Of a DNA stretch of 6,036 bases, positions 5,884-6,036 are shown in pieces; position 1 is the stretch's first letter; the number at the start of each line of letters is the position of its first letter. The translations under genes were made by a program, and so were the position numbers. The notes beneath the pieces are model-generated. The model ran no database searches. It saw only the letters and a program-made list of their open reading frames with translations, and was not told the origin of the DNA. The stretch is from an uncultured Bacteroidota bacterium (lineage in GTDB: Bacteria; Bacteroidota; Bacteroidia; Flavobacteriales; Flavobacteriaceae): contig CAIJFC010000318.1 of assembly GCA_903819815.1 (NCBI GenBank), positions 1 through 6,036 on the forward strand. The letters are read 5' to 3'.

Positions 5884-6036
5884 TTATTTTTTTGCCATTT
5901 TAGCGCAACATCCCGCTTTTTTTTCTTTATCGCAAGATTTCATTTCTTTAGCGCTTTCTTTTTTTTCTGCTGCTTTTGGTTTTTTCTCTTGAGCATTCAT
6001 GCTAATAGAGGCTGTAAAAAGTGACAAAGCTAACAC
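5884..6036 (-). CDS. Small secreted Lys/Cys-rich protein, N-terminus cut by window edge
   Basis: The last 50 codons of an open frame enter from the right edge and end in TAA at 5886-5884. The visible product starts inside a hydrophobic signal peptide (LALSLFTASISMNAQ) whose -NAQ end is a common flavobacterial signal peptidase I site. The mature part is only about 34 residues, with 14 lysines, and contains CDKEKKAGCC, three cysteines near the C-terminus, before AKMAKK. Small size, high charge and clustered Cys could mean metal binding or disulfide formation, but no family is recognised. The in-frame GTG at the very edge is not taken as the start because the signal peptide needs more N-terminal residues, including its basic end. 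A dedicated hairpin terminator follows, and the signal peptide makes this a real gene rather than a chance frame. Confidence 0.8.
   Translation of the reverse strand: MLALSLFTASISMNAQEKKPKAAEKKESAKEMKSCDKEKKAGCCAKMAKK

Overview
The window looks like core chromosome of a member of the Flavobacteriaceae, most likely Flavobacterium or a close relative. The DNA is AT-rich and starts lack Shine-Dalgarno sequences. Promoter-like sites fit the Bacteroidetes consensus (TTG, 17-23 bases, TAnnTTTG). The proteins are of flavobacterial type: an archaeal/eukaryotic-style ProRS, a FadL-like porin with the NPAG motif, and signal peptides ending in -NAQ or -YSQ. No mobile element, CRISPR array, phage gene or defence system is visible.

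The left half (1-3131) is a minus-strand block of translation genes. In transcription order these are proS (prolyl-tRNA synthetase), tRNA-Glu(UUC), rpsT (ribosomal protein S20), and the first 323 codons of typA/bipA, a ribosome-associated GTPase that runs off the left edge. proS, the tRNA and typA each have a promoter-like -7 element. rpsT has no convincing promoter of its own and may be read from the tRNA promoter. A hairpin with a U-tract closes rpsT. The 997-1101 stretch between typA and that hairpin shows nothing else recognisable.

The right half holds a plus-strand cell-envelope pair: a lipoprotein with an unusual Trp/Gly/Asn/Tyr-rich domain and an Arg/Ser- then Gly-rich tail, followed 36 bases later by an OmpP1/FadL-family outer-membrane beta-barrel. 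The pair ends at a strong terminator. The lipoprotein and proS are transcribed divergently from promoter elements lying only two bases apart. At the right edge, convergent to the porin, is the 3' part of a small secreted Lys/Cys-rich protein with its own terminator.

The least explained element is the lipoprotein. Its low-complexity domain carries a recent-looking 45-base tandem duplication, and its tight linkage to a FadL-like channel suggests a shared envelope role, but no function can be read from sequence. The remaining genes are ordinary housekeeping genes.
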